Shown here piece after piece: positions 7,103-8,964 of a stretch of DNA of 8,964 nucleotides. Source of the stretch: JBGSLN01 sp041740675. Its GTDB lineage: Bacteria > Pseudomonadota > Gammaproteobacteria > JBGSLN01. The notes beneath the pieces were generated by a model that ran no database searches, had not been told where the DNA came from, and worked only from the letters and a program-made list of their open reading frames with translations. The stretch covers positions 1 to 8,964 of the forward strand of contig JBGSLN010000061.1 in assembly GCA_041740675.1 (NCBI GenBank), given 5' to 3'. The stretch's first letter is position 1; every line of letters begins with the position of its first letter. The position numbers were made by a program, and so were the translations under genes.

Positions 7103-7105
7103 TTT

Positions 7106-8964
7106 TTAAGACCCCGTAGGCGCAGCTACATCTTGTAAAAACAAAATGCCCAAACCTGTGCCCGAATATACTTTTACTGTTGGCGGCATATTAAAATATG
7201 GCTGTAACAGTGAACCAAACTGATTTCCAACATTGCCTAGCGCAACATACAGTTTACCAGAAGGTGATAATTCCGGTGAACTCACACTTGTTGAAGCCGC
7301 AGTGCTTATAATAGTCTGGCCTGATTGTAAAAATGCTTGCCCATATCCCTCCAAAAAGGAGGAAGCAAATAAACTACCAAATCGAATCAAATAATGATTA
7401 TTGGTGTTGCTTGATAGTGCTGTTTCCGCCGTAGTTGGGCTAATGGCCACTGCATTAATAGTAAGCGTTTTTCCATATTGCTCTGAATTTAAGACATTGA
7501 ATGTTAACATAACTTGCTTGCCATAAGGTGGAAAAGTAGTCAACGAACCAATTAATCTTGCACCTTTAAAGTTTCCAGAAACAATTGTTGCTAACACTGG
7601 GCCAGGATAATCGCTATTCACCGAGGTCGTAAGGACTGCAAACATAATTGTTCCTGCTTTAATGATAGAAGGAGCAGATGATGAACTTCCTCCGCTACCT
7701 CCAGCGCCCGACCCTCCAGCACCCTCACCACCGGCACCCGAGTTCTTTTCTTTGGGTGGAATCCCTTGCACTAAACTTTGAGTAGGTGCGGTCCAAGCTG
7801 AAAAAAGTTGACTGACTTGACTAGACATCGCAGCTTGTTCCATTTGTTGTCTCTGCTGCAATTGTTGTTGCTGGGCTGCTATTTGTTGTTGCGCTTGTAC
7901 AGAAGCTACAGTAGTGGGTGCGCCAGTTGAAGTCATTCCAGGAAATTGTGGTTGACTTTGTTGTGCAGTTGTTGGGAAACCCGTTACATTAGAAGGTCCG
8001 CCGATGCCTGCAGCTGTCAATTGATCTGGAGTAAACCCTGCTTTAGTCAATTGTTTTATATCATATCCAGCATCTTGCAGCTGACCCGCAGAAAATCCTG
8101 CATTTTTAAGTTCATTAGCCGAATATCCTGCATCTTTAAGATCGGATGCACTAAATCCTGCCGCCTTCAATTCTGCAGCGGAAAACCCTGCTGATTGTAA
8201 CTGTGCCGCTGTAAAACCCGCATTTTTCAGTTCTGCAGCGGAAAATCCTGCTCTAGCCAACTCCCCAGCAGTAAATCCAGCATTTTTTAATTCAGCCGCT
8301 GTAAAACCCGCGTTTTTTAAAGCTTGAGCGGAAAAGCCGGCTGATCGTAATTCACCGGCCGTAAAACCTGCGTCTTTTAATTGTGCTGCAGAAAACCCCG
8401 CGTCTTTTAACTCAGCTGCAGAAAATCCCGCGGCTTTTAACTCGGCTGCAGAAAATCCCGCGGCCTTTAACTCGGCTGCAGTATAACCCCCTGCTTTTAA
8501 TTGTGCGGCCGTACAGCCAATGTTCTTCATCGCAGTAGCACTTACACCTTCTGCAATCGCTTGTTGAACAGCTGCAACACTACAACCAGCTGCTTTTAAC
8601 GCGGCAGCAGTTACCCCTGACGGTAATCCCGCGCCTGTTGTTGTTCCTGCTGCGGCAATCTCAGCCGGAGAAAATCCAGCATCTTGCAATTGTTGACCAC
8701 TAAATCCAGCATTTTTTAAATCAGCAGGAGAAAACCCTGCATTTTTCAAATCAGCCGCGCTAAATCCAGCATTTTTTAATTCAGCTGCAGTAAAACCCGC
8801 ATTCTTCAAATCAGCTGCGCTAAACCCAGCATTTTTTAATTCAGCTGCAGTAAACCCTGCATTCTTCAAATCAGCTGCACTGAATCCAGCATTGCGTAAA
8901 GCTGCTGCTGAAAATCCCGCTGCTTTTAATTCAGCCGCAGTAAACCCTGCATCTTTCAATTCAC
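7106..8964 (-). CDS. dotG: DotG/IcmE, Dot/Icm core channel protein (5' end outside the window)
   Basis: Partial gene: the frame stays open to the window edge and the true start lies beyond it. About 619 residues are visible, against roughly 1,000-1,050 for known full-length DotG, so the N-terminal cytoplasmic and transmembrane part is missing. Numbering from the Leu codon at 8957-8959, residues 2-101 and 155-314 are tandem decapeptides of the type AGFSAAELKN, split by a degenerate stretch (102-154). Residues 331-378 are Gln-rich, 405-428 form a Gly/Ser-rich hinge, and 432-617 form a VirB10/TrbI-like domain ending in the typical GLGILFLQDV segment. In the family, DotG spans the envelope, and its C-terminal domain sits in the outer-membrane core complex while the repeats lie in the periplasm. 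The stop is TAA at 7106-7108, and dotF follows 39 bases later. The identification rests on repeats plus C-terminal domain plus gene order and is very firm. Confidence 0.96.
   Translation of the reverse strand, partial: ELKDAGFTAAELKAAGFSAAALRNAGFSAADLKNAGFTAAELKNAGFSAADLKNAGFTAAELKNAGFSAADLKNAGFSPADLKNAGFSGQQLQDAGFSPAEIAAAGTTTGAGLPSGVTAAALKAAGCSVAAVQQAIAEGVSATAMKNIGCTAAQLKAGGYTAAELKAAGFSAAELKAAGFSAAELKDAGFSAAQLKDAGFTAGELRSAGFSAQALKNAGFTAAELKNAGFTAGELARAGFSAAELKNAGFTAAQLQSAGFSAAELKAAGFSASDLKDAGYSANELKNAGFSAGQLQDAGYDIKQLTKAGFTPDQLTAAGIGGPSNVTGFPTTAQQSQPQFPGMTSTGAPTTVASVQAQQQIAAQQQQLQQRQQMEQAAMSSQVSQLFSAWTAPTQSLVQGIPPKEKNSGAGGEGAGGSGAGGSGGSSSSAPSIIKAGTIMFAVLTTSVNSDYPGPVLATIVSGNFKGARLIGSLTTFPPYGKQVMLTFNVLNSEQYGKTLTINAVAISPTTAETALSSNTNNHYLIRFGSLFASSFLEGYGQAFLQSGQTIISTAASTSVSSPELSPSGKLYVALGNVGNQFGSLLQPYFNMPPTVKVYSGTGLGILFLQDVAAPTGS
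8018..8497 (-). repeat. DotG tandem 30-bp repeat block 2 (16 decapeptides)
   Basis: Sixteen consecutive 10-codon units with the same AGF-centred consensus, from KAGGYTAAEL to TKAGFTPDQL. Units are more varied than in block 1: Gln, Gly or Asn replace Ala at the fourth to sixth positions after F, and the last copies decay (AGYDIKQL, AGFTPDQL, AGIGG) toward the Gln-rich linker. Two neighbouring units (8421-8450 and 8451-8480) are identical at 29 of 30 bases, a sign of recent duplication. All units are multiples of three bases, so gain or loss keeps the frame. Confidence 0.95.
8657..8959 (-). repeat. DotG tandem 30-bp repeat block 1 (10 decapeptides visible)
   Basis: Ten consecutive 10-codon units encode [KRQ][DNA]AGF[ST]xx[DEQA][LI]. 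FTAAEL and FSAADL versions partly alternate, which gives a 60-bp higher-order period. The block runs off the window edge, so its real copy number is larger. Each decapeptide reads as two pentapeptides (A-x-F-x-x and A-x-L-x-x), the pattern of pentapeptide-repeat beta-helices. The copies at 8761-8820 and 8821-8880 differ at only 4 of 60 bases. Confidence 0.95.

Noticed and set aside
7946..8194. Plus-strand open frame rich in Cys and Ser across the DotG repeats
   Set aside because: It is the complement of the repeat array. Its apparent repeats mirror the decapeptide DNA, and there is no ribosome site or family resemblance.
8957..8959. TTG that could be taken as the start of the DotG reading frame
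   Set aside because: It is the Leu codon of a repeat unit (ELKDAGF). The frame stays open upstream to the window edge, and known DotG proteins are much longer at the N-terminus.
8018..8964. CRISPR array (30-bp direct repeats)
   Set aside because: The repeats are contiguous with no spacers, are in frame with DotG, and vary by codon, so they are protein-coding tandem repeats.

Overview
The window is a stretch of a Dot/Icm (type IVB) secretion system gene cluster. All six secretion genes read on the minus strand, and an amino-acid transporter follows them on the same strand. The gene set, its order, the AT-rich base composition and the protein architectures point to a gammaproteobacterium of the order Legionellales (Legionella, Coxiella or a related intracellular lineage). 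I cannot name the genus from sequence alone.

Transcription runs from right to left. At the right edge is the 3' part of dotG/icmE; its 5' end lies outside the window. It holds a long array of 10-residue repeats, a Gln-rich and Gly-rich linker, and a C-terminal VirB10/TrbI-type domain. Next come dotF/icmG (bitopic inner-membrane protein with a periplasmic coiled coil), dotE/icmC and dotP/icmD (two small, mutually related membrane proteins), dotN/icmJ (a zinc-binding, HNH-like protein of the coupling complex) and dotO/icmB (the large VirB4-type ATPase). The gaps are 39, 12, 30, 1 and 9 bases, so the six genes almost certainly form one transcription unit. This is the icmE-G-C-D-J-B order known from L. 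pneumophila and C. burnetii.

After dotO comes a 111-base gap with a possible promoter, then a 475-residue APC-superfamily transporter that looks like a glutamate:GABA-antiporter-family (GadC-like) permease. In L. pneumophila the gene after icmB is an MFS transporter (tphA) followed by icmF. Here an unrelated permease fold occupies that place, and no icmF is present in what remains of the window.

Functionally, DotG and DotF contribute to the envelope-spanning part of the machine, DotE and DotP are inner-membrane components of unclear role, DotN works with the DotL coupling ATPase in substrate recruitment, and DotO powers the apparatus at the inner face. The transporter is not a secretion component but may serve nutrition or pH balance in the host vacuole.

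I do not see a wholly new system. The points most worth a second look are the DotG repeat array (its likely beta-helix form, recently duplicated DNA units and a Cys-bearing interruption), a lipobox at the N-terminus of DotE, an extended -10 element just upstream of dotF, and the transporter swap after dotO.
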